Source: Alicyclobacillaceae bacterium (GTDB taxonomy: Bacteria > Bacillota > Bacilli > Kyrpidiales > Kyrpidiaceae). From it: a DNA stretch of 49,320 bases. The first letter of the stretch is position 1, and each line of letters starts with the position of its first letter. Location of the stretch: positions 1-49,320 of the forward strand of contig JASBVN010000023.1 of NCBI GenBank assembly GCA_029961045.1. Direction: 5' to 3'. The notes below the pieces were generated by a model. The model ran no database searches. It saw only the letters and a list, made by a program, of their open reading frames with translations, and was not told the DNA's origin. This document shows, piece after piece, positions 35,460-44,861 of this stretch. The position numbers were made by a program, and so were the translations under genes.

Positions 35460-36050
35460 TCACACCCCTTCCCGGCCGCTCATCCGGTCGAGGTCAAGAT
35501 TCAACTCCAAGACGTTCACCCGCGGTTCGCCGCCGAACAGCCCCCACTGCCGCCCCCGCACGTGCTTGTGCACCAGCTCCCGGACCGCCGCTTCCGCCAG
35601 ACCGCGCGCGGCGGCCACCCGCGGAATTTGCACCTCCGCCGCGGCCAGGGTGATGTCGGGATCCAGGCCGCTCGCCGAGGCGGTCACCAAATCCGAAGGC
35701 ACCGGCGCCCCGGCCGGGAGCCCGTTTTCCCGCCGGACTTCGTCGATCCGCTGGCGAACCGCATTCAGAAACTCCGGATTGGTCGGCCCGGCGTTGCTGC
35801 CCCCCGACGCGGCCCCGTCGTATCCGTCGCCGGCCGCCGACGGCCTGCCGTGAAAATACTTCGGATCCTGGAACTTCTGGCCGATCAACGCAGACCCGAC
35901 CACCTGTCCGTTGCGCTCTATCAGGGATCCTCCGGCCTGCCAGGGAAACAGCACGCGGGCCAGTCCCGTTACCAACAGAGGGTACGCCAGACCCGTGAGA
36001 AGCGTCAAGACCAGGACACTGCGAACGGCGATCCACTGCGACCGTGCCAT
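35460..36050 (-). CDS. kdpC: KdpC, subunit of the K+-transporting ATPase
   Basis: About 196 residues with one N-terminal membrane helix ([20 protein letters not shown]). Family motifs are [31 protein letters not shown] and the [14 protein letters not shown] segment. It helps couple ATP binding in KdpB to K+ transfer by KdpA. ATG at 36050 has AAAGGA 9 bases upstream; GTG at 36056 is too close to it. It follows kdpB within 26 bases. Confidence 0.95.
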   Translation of the reverse strand: MARSQWIAVRSVLVLTLLTGLAYPLLVTGLARVLFPWQAGGSLIERNGQVVGSALIGQKFQDPKYFHGRPSAAGDGYDGAASGGSNAGPTNPEFLNAVRQRIDEVRRENGLPAGAPVPSDLVTASASGLDPDITLAAAEVQIPRVAAARGLAEAAVRELVHKHVRGRQWGLFGGEPRVNVLELNLDLDRMSGREGV

Positions 36051-36075
36051 ATCCACTCATCCTTTCCGGGGAGAC

Positions 36076-38136
36076 TCAACGGATTCCCACCGCCGTGAAC
36101 ACCAAGTCGAGCAGTTTGATGCCGACAAAGGGGGCCGCGAGACCGCCCAATCCGTAGATCAGCAGATTCCGGCGCAACAGGGCGTCGGCCCCGGACGGCC
36201 GGTACCGGACCCCGCGCAGGGCGAGGGGCACCAGGACGAGGATGATGAGCGCGTTGAAGACCACCGCCGCCAGGATGGCATTGTGGGGCGTCGACAGGCC
36301 CATCACGTTCAAGAGGTTCAGCTGCGGGTATGTCGCCGAAAACATCGCCGGAATGATGGCAAAATACTTGGCGACGTCGTTGGCAATGCTGAAAGTCGTC
36401 AGCGCCCCGCGGGTGATCAACAACTGCTTTCCGATTTCGACGACCTCGATCAATTTGGTCGGATCGCTGTCCAAATCCACCATGTTTCCCGCTTCCTTGG
36501 CCGCCTGGGTCCCGCTGTTCATGGCCATTCCCACATCCGCCTGGGCCAGGGCGGGCGCGTCGTTGGTGCCGTCCCCGGTCATCGCCACCAGGTGTCCCTG
36601 GGCCTGGTATTCCCGGATCCGGGCCAACTTCGCCTCCGGCGTGGCCTCGGCGAGAAAATCGTCCACCCCCGCCTCCGCCGCGATGGCCGCCGCCGTCAGC
36701 GGGTTGTCCCCGGTGATCATCACCGTCTTGATGCCCATTTTCCGCAAAGTGGCAAATCGCTCTTTGATGCCGCCTTTGACGATGTCCTTCAAATACACCG
36801 TCCCGAGTACGCGGTCATCGGAGGCGACCAGCAAGGGCGTGCCGCCCTGCTTGGCGATCCGTTCGACTTCCCGGGACACCTCCTGCGGCACTTCGCCCCC
36901 CTGCTCCCGCACGTACGCGGCGATGGCATCCGGCGCTCCTTTGCGGATCCGCCAGCGGCCCACGTCGACCCCGCTCATCCGGGTGTGGGCGCTGAACGGC
37001 ACAAAGGTGGCCCCGATCGCCTTCACATCCGGCTCGCGCAGTTGAAACTGTTCTTTGATCAGCCGCACAATGCTGCGCCCTTCCGGCGTTTCGTCGGCAA
37101 GCGACGCGAGTTGCGCGGCCACGGCCAATTCGTCGGGGGTCACCCCGGGAGCCGGGATCAACTCCGTCGCCATGCGGTTGCCGAGGGTGATCGTTCCCGT
37201 CTTATCCAGCAGGAGGACATCCACATCTCCCGCCGCTTCCACGGCCCGGCCCGACATGGCGAGCACGTTGCGTTTCAACAACCGGTCCATCCCGGCGATG
37301 CCGATGGCGCTGAGAAGCCCGCCGATGGTGGTGGGGATGAGGCACACCAACAGGGCCACGAGCACCGGAATCGACGGAGAAGCTCCGGAATAGAGAGCAA
37401 AGGGCGCCAGCGTGATCACCGACAGAAGGAGAATGATCGACAGTCCAACTAAGAGGATGGTCAACGCCACTTCGTTGGGCGTTTTCTGACGCTTCGCCCC
37501 TTCGACCAGCCCGATCATGCGGTCGAGAAACGTCTCTCCCGGATCGGCGGCGATGCGGACGCGGATCCAGTCGGACAGCACCCGCGTTCCGCCCGTGACG
37601 GAACTCCGGTCCCCGCCCGATTCGCGAATCACCGGCGCCGATTCCCCGGTGACCGCACTTTCATCCACCGACGCCAGTCCCTCGATCACCTCGCCGTCGC
37701 CGGGAATGATGTCTCCCGCTTCCACCAGCACGACATCGCCCTTGCGCAGCGCCGTCGCCGGCACCATCTCGATGCGATCCCCCACCACCTTTTTGGCCAC
37801 CGTCTGGGACCGGGTCCGGCGCAAGGCCGCCGCCTGGGCCTTTCCCCGGCCTTCGGCCAGAGATTCGGCAAAATTGGCGAACAAGACCGTGAGCCACAAC
37901 CAAATCGCCAACTGGAGGTCGAACCAGAACTCCGCCCGGTGGCGGAAAACGTCCGCCGCCACAAACAGGGTGGTGAGTAAGGAACCGATCTCTACGATAA
38001 ACATCACGGGGTTGCGCCACTGCACCCGGGGATCCAATTTCCGGAAGGACTCTTTGAACGCTTCCCGCAGGACCTCCCGCGTAAACATTTTGCCCGGGTT
38101 CGCCCCGCGCAGCGTTTCGTCCGCCCGTTCCGTCAT
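36076..38136 (-). CDS. kdpB: KdpB, catalytic P-type ATPase subunit
   Basis: About 686 residues. It hydrolyses ATP to drive K+ uptake. Motifs include TGES in [15 protein letters not shown], the phosphorylation site [11 protein letters not shown] near residue 310, the nucleotide-binding KGAPDAI and the hinge [18 protein letters not shown]. The N-terminal cytoplasmic part ([36 protein letters not shown]) is typical. ATG at 38136 has GGAGGG upstream. Confidence 0.97.
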   Translation of the reverse strand: MTERADETLRGANPGKMFTREVLREAFKESFRKLDPRVQWRNPVMFIVEIGSLLTTLFVAADVFRHRAEFWFDLQLAIWLWLTVLFANFAESLAEGRGKAQAAALRRTRSQTVAKKVVGDRIEMVPATALRKGDVVLVEAGDIIPGDGEVIEGLASVDESAVTGESAPVIRESGGDRSSVTGGTRVLSDWIRVRIAADPGETFLDRMIGLVEGAKRQKTPNEVALTILLVGLSIILLLSVITLAPFALYSGASPSIPVLVALLVCLIPTTIGGLLSAIGIAGMDRLLKRNVLAMSGRAVEAAGDVDVLLLDKTGTITLGNRMATELIPAPGVTPDELAVAAQLASLADETPEGRSIVRLIKEQFQLREPDVKAIGATFVPFSAHTRMSGVDVGRWRIRKGAPDAIAAYVREQGGEVPQEVSREVERIAKQGGTPLLVASDDRVLGTVYLKDIVKGGIKERFATLRKMGIKTVMITGDNPLTAAAIAAEAGVDDFLAEATPEAKLARIREYQAQGHLVAMTGDGTNDAPALAQADVGMAMNSGTQAAKEAGNMVDLDSDPTKLIEVVEIGKQLLITRGALTTFSIANDVAKYFAIIPAMFSATYPQLNLLNVMGLSTPHNAILAAVVFNALIILVLVPLALRGVRYRPSGADALLRRNLLIYGLGGLAAPFVGIKLLDLVFTAVGIR

Positions 38137-38191
38137 GCCTTTTTTCCCTCCATTTCGCTTTCCTCCCAGGGGCCCTACTAGGGGCTTTTTC

Positions 38192-39895
38192 CTAGGCGGC
38201 CGTGCCCAGCCACATCATGATGTGTTCCACAACCGGCCCCAAGGCCAGGGCGGGGAAAAAGGTCAGGGCCCCCACCAAGAGGACGGTGGCCGCCAGCAGC
38301 AACGAGAACAGCGACGTATCCGTGCGGAAGGTGCCGGGGCCTTCGGGCACCGGCTTTTTCGCCGCCAGGCTGCCGGCGATCCCCAGGACCGGAAGGATCA
38401 CCCCGAACCGCCCGATCCACATGGCCAGGGCGATGGCCAGATTGTAATAGAGGGTGCCGGCGTTCAGCCCCCCAAAGGCGCTTCCGTTGTTCCCCGCACC
38501 CGAGGCAAAGGCGTACAGCACCTCGCTCAGGCCGTGGGGGCCGGGATTCCCCAGAGAGGAGAGCCCGGCCGGCGTCACCACCGACACCGCTGCGCCGGTG
38601 AGGATGGTCGCCGCCGGAACGATCACCGCCAGCGTGGCCAGCTTGACCTCTCTGGCTTCGATTTTTTTGCCCAGGTATTCCGGAGTCCGGCCGACCATGA
38701 GGCCGACGAGAAACACCGTCATCAGGGCGAACACCAACATGCCGTACAATCCGGACCCGATGCCCCCGAACACCACTTCCCCGAGCATCATGAGCAGCAT
38801 CGGCACCATGCCGCCCAGAGGCGTCAGGCTGTCGTGCATGTTGTTGACCGCACCGCAGGATACGGCGGTGGTCACCACGCTAAAGAGCGCCGATTGGCCG
38901 ATGCCGAACCGCACCTCTTTGCCCTCCATCGCCGTGGGCGCCTGCACCCCCATCTGGGCGAGAAGGGGATTGCCCGCCCGCTCGGAGAGGTAGGTTCCCG
39001 CCAGGGCCAGCGCGAACAACAGCAGCATGGCTCCGAGGATCACCGCGCCCTGCCGGGGCTTGCCCGTCATCCGCCCGAAGGTGAATACCAGGGCGGCGGG
39101 CAAAACCAGAATGCTCCACATTTCGAGCATGTTGCTCACGGGGGTGGGGTTCTCAAAGGGATGGGCAGAATTGGCGTTGAAAAATCCGCCCCCGTTGGTC
39201 CCCAACATTTTGATCGCCTCCTGGGAGGCCACCGGCCCCATGGGGATCGTCTGGCCGGCGCCCTCCAACGTCCGGACGGTCACATAAGGGCCGAGATTTT
39301 GGATGACGCCTTGGGACACCAGAGCCAAGGAGACCACCAAGGACAAGGGGAGCAGGACCCAGAGGGTGCAGCGGGTCACGTCAACCCAAAAATTCCCTAT
39401 GGCCGCGGCCTGGCGCCGGACCAGCCCCCGAATGAGGGCGATCACCACCGCCGCGCCGGTGGCCGCCGACAGGAAATTTTGCACCGTCAGGCCGGCCATC
39501 TGAGTCAGATCGCTCATGGTGGACTCCCCGGCGTAGGACTGCCAGTTGGTGTTGGTGACAAAACTCACCGCCGTGTTCAGCGCCGTATCCCATCGGACGG
39601 AAGGGAAATGTTGGGGATTCAACGGCAGCCATCCCTGAACCAACTGGAGCAAAAAAAGAACCGCCAACCCGGCGCCGTTGAACCACAGCAAAGACGCCGC
39701 ATACGTTTTCCAGGACATCTCCCGGCTCTCGTCGACGCCGGACAACCGGTAGATCCAGCGTTCCACCGGGCGCAACAGCGGGTCCAGAAAGGTCCGTTGC
39801 CCCTCGAACACCCGGGCCATGTAACGGCCCAAGGGCCAGGCCGCCAGAAGTACCGCTCCGATCAGCAACGCCATTTGCAACAGGTCCGATGCCAT
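38192..39895 (-). CDS. kdpA: KdpA, K+-binding channel-like subunit
   Basis: About 567 residues with ten or so membrane helices and four degenerate selectivity-filter loops, such as [47 protein letters not shown] and GSGNN-like [15 protein letters not shown]. These are hallmark KdpA sequences. ATG at 39895 has GGAGGAG 5 bases upstream, and its first base is shared with the kdpF stop codon. The frame is open upstream, but the start is fixed by the RBS and kdpF. Confidence 0.96.
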   Translation of the reverse strand: MASDLLQMALLIGAVLLAAWPLGRYMARVFEGQRTFLDPLLRPVERWIYRLSGVDESREMSWKTYAASLLWFNGAGLAVLFLLQLVQGWLPLNPQHFPSVRWDTALNTAVSFVTNTNWQSYAGESTMSDLTQMAGLTVQNFLSAATGAAVVIALIRGLVRRQAAAIGNFWVDVTRCTLWVLLPLSLVVSLALVSQGVIQNLGPYVTVRTLEGAGQTIPMGPVASQEAIKMLGTNGGGFFNANSAHPFENPTPVSNMLEMWSILVLPAALVFTFGRMTGKPRQGAVILGAMLLLFALALAGTYLSERAGNPLLAQMGVQAPTAMEGKEVRFGIGQSALFSVVTTAVSCGAVNNMHDSLTPLGGMVPMLLMMLGEVVFGGIGSGLYGMLVFALMTVFLVGLMVGRTPEYLGKKIEAREVKLATLAVIVPAATILTGAAVSVVTPAGLSSLGNPGPHGLSEVLYAFASGAGNNGSAFGGLNAGTLYYNLAIALAMWIGRFGVILPVLGIAGSLAAKKPVPEGPGTFRTDTSLFSLLLAATVLLVGALTFFPALALGPVVEHIMMWLGTAA

Positions 39896-39981
39896 CACAG
39901 CTCCTCCACCTTCAGCAGGGCGTAAAGCAGATAGGCCAACATCCCGATGGCCACAATCCCTCCCAAGATCCACCACAACAC
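39895..39981 (-). CDS. kdpF: KdpF, small stabilising subunit
   Basis: A 28-residue frame from GTG at 39981, too short for most gene callers. It reads WWILGGIVAIGMLAYLLYAL then LKVEEL and stop: one membrane helix, as in known KdpF. Its TGA overlaps the kdpA ATG by one base. GAGGTGAG lies just upstream. A perfect TATAAT (minus strand, 40064-40059) lies about 80 bases upstream and may be the -10 of the kdpFABCDE promoter; no well-spaced -35 is evident. Confidence 0.85.
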   Translation of the reverse strand: MLWWILGGIVAIGMLAYLLYALLKVEEL

Positions 39982-40198
39982 GGATCTCACCTCGCCGGTC
40001 TGTCTCTTTAAAACTTTTAGCGCCTTTTAGCCCAGGAGTATCTCCGGAGCGCAAGACGATTATAAGGCGGGGGATCGTCAACGGTGGGTCAAAAGGAGCC
40101 GGGAAAGGATCAAAAAAAGATAAGGACGGGGAAGCTCCCCATCCGTTTTGCGTGGAGACGATCTGCTCAAGGAAGGCATGAAGACCGCCCAGCGAAGC

Positions 40199-41734
40199 TC
40201 AGCGACCGGATTTTCCCCTCCTCCACCGGGCATTTTCCACAAAAAGCAGTCGGTGCAGGGACCGGCTGCCGAGCCAAAAGCAGAAGAGCCCAAGCGGCAG
40301 GCCGATCCCGGCCAACAACCCGAGGATAGGCCATGGCCCCGTTCCCTGCCTTTCGACCATCAGACGGCCGACCCATCCGAGTTCCATAAAGAAGGAAATA
40401 TAAAGAAGCGGCATCAATAGCAAAAACGGCCGGCTTCCAAAAAGTGCGGGAGCGATCTGGAGCAGGAGAAAATTCACCGTGAACAAAAGCGTGACGAACA
40501 GCCAGACTTCCCCGACGCTCCCCCACACGCCGGCGGCGGAAGCGGTCGATCCGCCGGCCACCTCATAAATCGTGAACCCGATCCCCAGGCTGATCAGGGA
40601 CAGAGAAATGATCCCGACCATGGCGATCCACACCGCCAACCACCTCGCGGCCAGAAGCATCCACCGGGGCCGGGGGATGGCCAGCCACCAGGACCCCCAC
40701 CCCTGATGAAAGGGTTCCCAGGGAAATTTCATCACCCACGTAAGGACATAAGCATAGACCCCGGCGCCGACATACGACCATTCCCGGAGCATGTCCGGCG
40801 ACATCCGCATCATGACATATCCCGCCGCCGCCCCGCCGGCCACCGTCACCCAGAAGATCAGCCGGGACACCGGCGGGGCACCGGAACCCCAGAACCGGTA
40901 CCGGGCTCCCTCCAGCGCAAACAGGCTCCAAAACGGTGAACGGCCCGGCCGGGCCTCCCCGGTCCCGGTCGGTTCTGCCGCCGCCGGCAGCCGGCGTCCC
41001 AACCCGGCTTCGGCCAAGCGAATGTCTCCCAAACGGCGGAGACCCACTCCGGCCGTCAGGCGAAGCAGGAACCACGACAGCGTCCAACCGATCCCTACGG
41101 TCACCAAGACGATCTTCCAGGCCGTAGAAAAGGGCAGAGCACCATTCCACAGCCGATTGAACAGGGGCCATCCGGTAAACAGCCCGAACAGAAAGACATA
41201 GTAGAGGACCCCGCCCACCCGGGCCCATCCACGGGAGAAGACCACGCGAACCATGCCAACCGCCACGGCGGGAACCAGGGCCGCCAGATCCAACAGGGTA
41301 AAGGTCACCATCACCCCGGCGAATTGGGACACGGACGCGCCGGGAGCCCAGTGAAGGAGGAGGGCCGTCGCGTAATGCAGCAGCACCGTCGCCTCCATGT
41401 ATAGGGCCAGGTGCAGGCCCATCCTCAGGTTTCCGAGGGCACCGCCCATCACCAGGCGCATGCGCGGCCGCGGGACCGTGAGCCCCCACTCCACGCCCTC
41501 CTCCGAACTGCACCATTGACTCCCGCTGAAGACGATGACTGCGGAAAGATGAAGGAACGTCCACCCGGCGTACAGCCGCACCGGGTCCGTCCAGTGGCGA
41601 AAGAACCACAGGCTGAGCAGCAAAAAAACGGCCTGGATCAACATCACCGCTCCCGGCCGGCTTCCCCGGGCGAACGGCATCCAACTCCGGAACCGGCTGA
41701 ACTGCAGATCGGCCAAGGCCAGAATATCCTTCAT
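40199..41734 (-). CDS. ABC transporter permease subunit (YtrC/YtrD-like context)
   Basis: About 511 residues with 10-12 predicted membrane helices and no solute-binding or ATPase motif. No catalytic signatures are visible. ATG at 41734 overlaps the ATPase stop (ATGA), so the two are coupled. By context with a YtrA-like GntR repressor it is probably an exporter for antibiotics, peptides or wall intermediates. A Pro/Gly-rich loop (AAAEPTGTGEARPGRSP) lies near the middle. The family cannot be named more precisely. Confidence 0.85.
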   Translation of the reverse strand: MKDILALADLQFSRFRSWMPFARGSRPGAVMLIQAVFLLLSLWFFRHWTDPVRLYAGWTFLHLSAVIVFSGSQWCSSEEGVEWGLTVPRPRMRLVMGGALGNLRMGLHLALYMEATVLLHYATALLLHWAPGASVSQFAGVMVTFTLLDLAALVPAVAVGMVRVVFSRGWARVGGVLYYVFLFGLFTGWPLFNRLWNGALPFSTAWKIVLVTVGIGWTLSWFLLRLTAGVGLRRLGDIRLAEAGLGRRLPAAAEPTGTGEARPGRSPFWSLFALEGARYRFWGSGAPPVSRLIFWVTVAGGAAAGYVMMRMSPDMLREWSYVGAGVYAYVLTWVMKFPWEPFHQGWGSWWLAIPRPRWMLLAARWLAVWIAMVGIISLSLISLGIGFTIYEVAGGSTASAAGVWGSVGEVWLFVTLLFTVNFLLLQIAPALFGSRPFLLLMPLLYISFFMELGWVGRLMVERQGTGPWPILGLLAGIGLPLGLFCFWLGSRSLHRLLFVENARWRRGKSGR

Positions 41735-42480
41735 GAAAAGACCTCCCGGTACCGGGATTCCACCGACCGACCCCGCGCCCGCAGGGCCTCCACATCCTCC
41801 AGCGCGAGAATCCGGCCTTCGCCGATGAGGATGACTTGATTAAAGAGATTCTCCATCTCCCGGATGTCGTGGGTGGCGATGATGAAGGTCCGCGAGCCGC
41901 CGGCAAAATCGGCGATCACCGAAGAAGCGATCTGCTCCCGGGAAATCATGTCCACTCCGGTGAAGGGTTCGTCTAAGACCACCAGAGGCGCGCGCCGGGC
42001 CAGGCAGGTCAAAAGCTGGACACGGGCCTCTTCTCCCCGGGAGAGGGTGGACATGCGGGCTGTTCGCCTGACCTTGAGAAATTCGGCCAGTTCCTCGGCA
42101 TGATCCGGGTCCCAATCCGGGTAGATGTCCCGGGCAAGGCGGAACCACTCCCCCACCGTGACCCACCCGGGCAATTTTCCCCGGTCGGGCAAAAAGGAGA
42201 GATAACGCAGCGCCGGCACCCCGGCCGGCTCCCCGAACAGCTCCACCACGCCGGCGGTGGGCGGCGTCAGCCCGGCCACCAGGCGCAGAAGAGTCGACTT
42301 CCCCGCTCCGTTGGGGCCGAGAAGCCCGACGATTTGCCCTTGATCGACGCGGAAGGAGACGTCGCGGAGAATCTCCTTGTTCCGGATTTTCATGAACACC
42401 CCGCGACAGACCACCGCGGGCCTGCCCGCCGGGGCGGTTCCTTTTTGAAGTTGCGCCGTCGGCGCCGTTTTCCCGTCCAT
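41731..42480 (-). CDS. ABC transporter ATP-binding protein
   Basis: About 249 residues. It has Walker A GLLGPNGAGKSTLLRL, the signature-like LSRGEEARVQLLTCLA, Walker B PLVVLDEPFTGVD and the switch His in IIATHDIREME. The signature begins LSRGE instead of LSGGQ, as in several Ytr-type exporters. It starts immediately after the regulator stop codon with GGAGGAAG inside the regulator end. It energises the permease encoded next. Confidence 0.93.
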   Translation of the reverse strand: MDGKTAPTAQLQKGTAPAGRPAVVCRGVFMKIRNKEILRDVSFRVDQGQIVGLLGPNGAGKSTLLRLVAGLTPPTAGVVELFGEPAGVPALRYLSFLPDRGKLPGWVTVGEWFRLARDIYPDWDPDHAEELAEFLKVRRTARMSTLSRGEEARVQLLTCLARRAPLVVLDEPFTGVDMISREQIASSVIADFAGGSRTFIIATHDIREMENLFNQVILIGEGRILALEDVEALRARGRSVESRYREVFS

Positions 42481-42870
42481 TTAATCTTCCTCCTCGTCAC
42501 GGGCAAGGTCGATCAATTGTTGCACGGTCAAACCCAGCGATTCTGCCGTCTCCCGGAGTCGGGCCACCGCTTCCCGGGCCAGGGCCCGCCGGCTGGCCTC
42601 GATGGCCTTGGCATCCCGGGTCACGAACGTGCCCTGGCCGCGGTAGGACACGATCAGCCGTTCGCGTTCCAATTCCTGATACATGCGCTGAATGGTCGTC
42701 GGATTGACGCGGATCGCCGCGGCCAGCTCCCTCACGGAAGGAAGGCGCGCGCCGGGTTCCAGGTCCCCCCGGGCGATGGCGGCCCGGATCCGTTCGACAA
42801 ACTGTTCATACAGCGGCCTGGAGGGATCAATCGGGAATTTCAAAATCTCCAGGGCGACATCCGCATCCAA
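42481..42870 (-). CDS. GntR-family repressor (YtrA subfamily)
   Basis: About 129 residues. The N-terminal GntR winged helix reads PLYEQFVERIRAAIARGDLEPGARLPSVRELAAAIRVNPTTIQRMYQELERERL. The C-terminal domain is short (about 60 residues) and ends in a Glu/Asp-rich tail, as in the YtrA group. TTG at 42870 has GGGAGGGG 5 bases upstream. It heads an operon with the ABC ATPase and permease and is preceded by two operator palindromes. YtrA-type regulators often respond to cell-wall antibiotics; the signal here is unknown. Confidence 0.92.
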   Translation of the reverse strand: MDADVALEILKFPIDPSRPLYEQFVERIRAAIARGDLEPGARLPSVRELAAAIRVNPTTIQRMYQELERERLIVSYRGQGTFVTRDAKAIEASRRALAREAVARLRETAESLGLTVQQLIDLARDEEED

Positions 42871-42895
42871 CCGGGCCCCTCCCTTCTGATCGTTG

Positions 42896-42958
42896 TGTAT
42901 GGATACACGCCATACACTTTTCAATATGGATTGTATGGAATCACACCATACATGTCAA
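42896..42958 (-). promoter_or_regulatory. GntR/ABC operon promoter with two identical operators
   Basis: On the minus strand TTGACA (42958-42953) and TACAAT (42935-42930) are separated by exactly 17 bases. Two copies of TGTATGG-N7-CCATACA lie at 42896-42916 and 42932-42952, each a perfect palindrome with 7-base arms, 36 bases centre to centre. The upstream copy fills the space between the promoter hexamers; the other covers the start region. This strongly supports autorepression by the adjacent GntR protein. Confidence 0.9.
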
Positions 42959-43103
42959 GCGGGCGGGGGCCTCGGGCGCGCCGGCCGGGCCGCGCCTGTC
43001 GGGCGTCCCTCCGCCCCTTGGGGGGCCCCACGACCGGAGGGGGAGCCCCGGACGGAACTCCCCCTTCACATGTTGCCGATCCATGATCGAGTTTTCGGGA
43101 TGT

Positions 43104-43616
43104 TCATTGGTTGCGCCCGGCTTCGTGGTGTTGGCCGTATCCTCCGGCAGCCGGGGGATGAACGGGGGTTCCGTTCATCGAGACGCCGATTGCCTCTTCG
43201 TACACCATGTGGCCGCCGTAATACCCGGTGGCCAGAACGGCCACCGCGGCGGCGCAAGAGAGGACCACGTAGGCTGCGACCCCGAGAACTCCCCGGATAG
43301 ACCGGCGTCGCCAGAGCGAGAATACCCTCCACGCGACTACCGCCAGGCTCAGCACCATCGTGAGATCGGCCAGCCGTTCGTGGGGGCGGAACGAAGCGGA
43401 GATTCCCCGAGCGTCGTGTTCCGGACCGCTGGCCACCGCCAGCACGGCCCCTACAGCGGCGGCGACCCACAGGTACAGTCCACGGGCCGGCGCGATTTCG
43501 CGGCGGCGCACGGCGGCGACAAGATCGTAGAGTGTCGCGACGACGATCAGAGCGATGGGAAAATGCACGAGGATCGGGTGGGGATGTCGGAACAGATCGG
43601 CCCACAACGCCGACAC
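43104..43616 (-). CDS. DUF2231-family membrane protein
   Basis: About 170 residues with four hydrophobic helices. The start is the family hallmark: FRHPHPILVHFPIALIVVATLYDL. Several His residues lie in the membrane-proximal regions (PHERLADLT, GYYGGHMVYE), consistent with a redox or metal role proposed for this family. GTG at 43616 has AGGAGGT 8 bases upstream. The C-terminus is Gly/His/Pro-rich. It appears monocistronic; its function is unknown. Confidence 0.82.
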   Translation of the reverse strand: MSALWADLFRHPHPILVHFPIALIVVATLYDLVAAVRRREIAPARGLYLWVAAAVGAVLAVASGPEHDARGISASFRPHERLADLTMVLSLAVVAWRVFSLWRRRSIRGVLGVAAYVVLSCAAAVAVLATGYYGGHMVYEEAIGVSMNGTPVHPPAAGGYGQHHEAGRNQ

Positions 43617-43747
43617 AAACTCAACCTCCTTTTTCCAGGGATCTCTCCCTATAGTGTAGAAAACAAGTTTGGAGAACCATTGGGAAAAGATTGAAGATAT
43701 GATGAAACCGAACATGGACGGACCGGTTTTTAACACCCTCTCCCTCT

Positions 43748-44407
43748 TCAACGGTCGATTTTGCGATACAACCAGTACGAATACGCGAAGGGAACGAGGC
43801 CGGCCAAGATCACGGCGGGGAAAAACACCCACATCGCCGTTTCGCCGGGGAGAAAAGCGCCGATCAGAGCGACCGCTCCGGCAGCCATCCACAAGGGGCC
43901 GGCCATCCGGTGGGTCTTGCGCCACACTTCTTCATCGGCCAGGGTCCACGGCGTCCGGATTCCGAAAAAATAATTGAAGCGAATCCGGCCCATGTAGTTG
44001 CCCAGGAGGAGAAACAAAACCCCAATACCCGACAGGACAATGCGCTGGATGTCGAAGGAAAAGCCGAGATTATAAAAGATCGTGACCCCAAAGATGACGG
44101 ATAGGAACGCCGTCAAAACCAGGCCGAACAGCGTATACCATTCCTCAAACTTCACGTAATTCTCCCGCTTCGGGTCGATCCGCGGTATCACTTTGAGCAA
44201 CAGGGGGAGGCCGATCATAAACGCGGCCATAGTCACCACAAACCACCGTTTATCTTGAAAACCGTCCGGCTCGCCGTTCGCGCCGAAGTGCACGGCCAAC
44301 CGCTGAGGCAATTGGTCCCAGAAAAAAAGGGCCAGTGCGACCGGCATCAGTGCCAGCACGAAAAGGGCGATATACCGCCAGCCCCATTTGATTCCCCGAT
44401 CACTCAT
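43748..44407 (-). CDS. SdpI-family membrane protein (DUF1648 plus SdpI domains)
   Basis: About 219 residues with six or so membrane helices. The first part has the DUF1648 motif LPQRLAVHFGANGEPDGF. The later part has the SdpI signature GNYMGRIRFNYFFGIRTPWTLADEEVWRKTHRMAG. In B. subtilis SdpI gives immunity to the SdpC toxin and also senses it. No sdpC-like toxin gene is nearby, so a broader envelope-stress role is possible. It overlaps the regulator by 8 bases. Confidence 0.88.
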   Translation of the reverse strand: MSDRGIKWGWRYIALFVLALMPVALALFFWDQLPQRLAVHFGANGEPDGFQDKRWFVVTMAAFMIGLPLLLKVIPRIDPKRENYVKFEEWYTLFGLVLTAFLSVIFGVTIFYNLGFSFDIQRIVLSGIGVLFLLLGNYMGRIRFNYFFGIRTPWTLADEEVWRKTHRMAGPLWMAAGAVALIGAFLPGETAMWVFFPAVILAGLVPFAYSYWLYRKIDR

Positions 44408-44690
44408 TGCTTTTGTCCCCCTTTTTCTCCCCGCTTCCGATCACATCCAGCAACCAGCCCATCACGTCCTGCAACACCGTGGTGTTCAACGAATACACGA
44501 TCTGCTGCCCCCGCCGTTCGTCCAGCACCAACCTGGCCTGTTTCAACACGTTCAGGTGATGAGAGATGCTGGGCTTTGTGAGGGAAAAATGGCCGGCGAT
44601 CTCCCCGGCCGTCAAATCTCCGCTGCGCAATAGGCGGAGAATTTTCCGCCGGGTGGGATCGGACAAGGCCTTAAACGCCTCGTTCATCAT
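44400..44690 (-). CDS. ArsR-family repressor (SdpR-like)
   Basis: About 96 residues. The start MNEAFKALSDPTRRKILRLLRSGDLTAGEIAGHF and the helix-turn-helix TKPSISHHLNVLKQARLV are typical of SdpR-type ArsR proteins. No metal-site cysteines are present, which fits membrane-protein rather than metal control. Adjacent ATGs at 44690 and 44687 and a GTG at 44696 compete as starts. It is encoded upstream of and overlaps sdpI, as in the B. subtilis pair. Confidence 0.88.
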   Translation of the reverse strand: MMNEAFKALSDPTRRKILRLLRSGDLTAGEIAGHFSLTKPSISHHLNVLKQARLVLDERRGQQIVYSLNTTVLQDVMGWLLDVIGSGEKKGDKSNE

Positions 44691-44702
44691 CCTCACCGCT
44701 TT

Positions 44703-44720
44703 GATATTTTTATAAATATC
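44703..44720. promoter_or_regulatory. Palindrome upstream of sdpR-like gene
   Basis: GATATTT (44703-44709) and AAATATC (44714-44720) are exact reverse complements around TTAT, just upstream of the repressor start. Position and symmetry fit an autoregulatory operator for the SdpR-like protein. Confidence 0.6.
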
Positions 44721-44821
44721 TAATTAAAGGATAGCCCCGCGCGCCCCCGGTGTCAAGAACAAGGGGGATGAGACGGGGAGCGGAGCCGCGCCGGTTACCC
44801 CCGTAAAAGCGACGCTTCCCC

Positions 44822-44861
44822 CTCTATCCCCTCGGCTCGGGCTCTATCCCCTCGGCTCGGG
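44822..44861. repeat. Perfect 20-base tandem duplication at the ycnI 3' end
   Basis: A 20-base unit beginning CTCTATCCCCTCGG and ending CTCGGG occurs at 44822-44841 and again at 44842-44861 without a gap. It includes the stop codon of the YcnI-like gene, so the end of that gene is duplicated. Confidence 0.85.

Noticed and set aside
32842..35853. A roughly 1000-codon open frame on the plus strand
   Set aside because: It lies antisense to kdpD and kdpC, which have all family motifs. Long antisense frames are expected in GC-rich genes.
37517..39925. A roughly 800-codon plus-strand frame
   Set aside because: Shadow of kdpB and kdpA on the opposite strand, with low-complexity His/Gln/Arg composition.
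39982..40198. c-di-AMP (ydaO) riboswitch upstream of kdp
   Set aside because: The leader is too short and lacks the conserved riboswitch elements.
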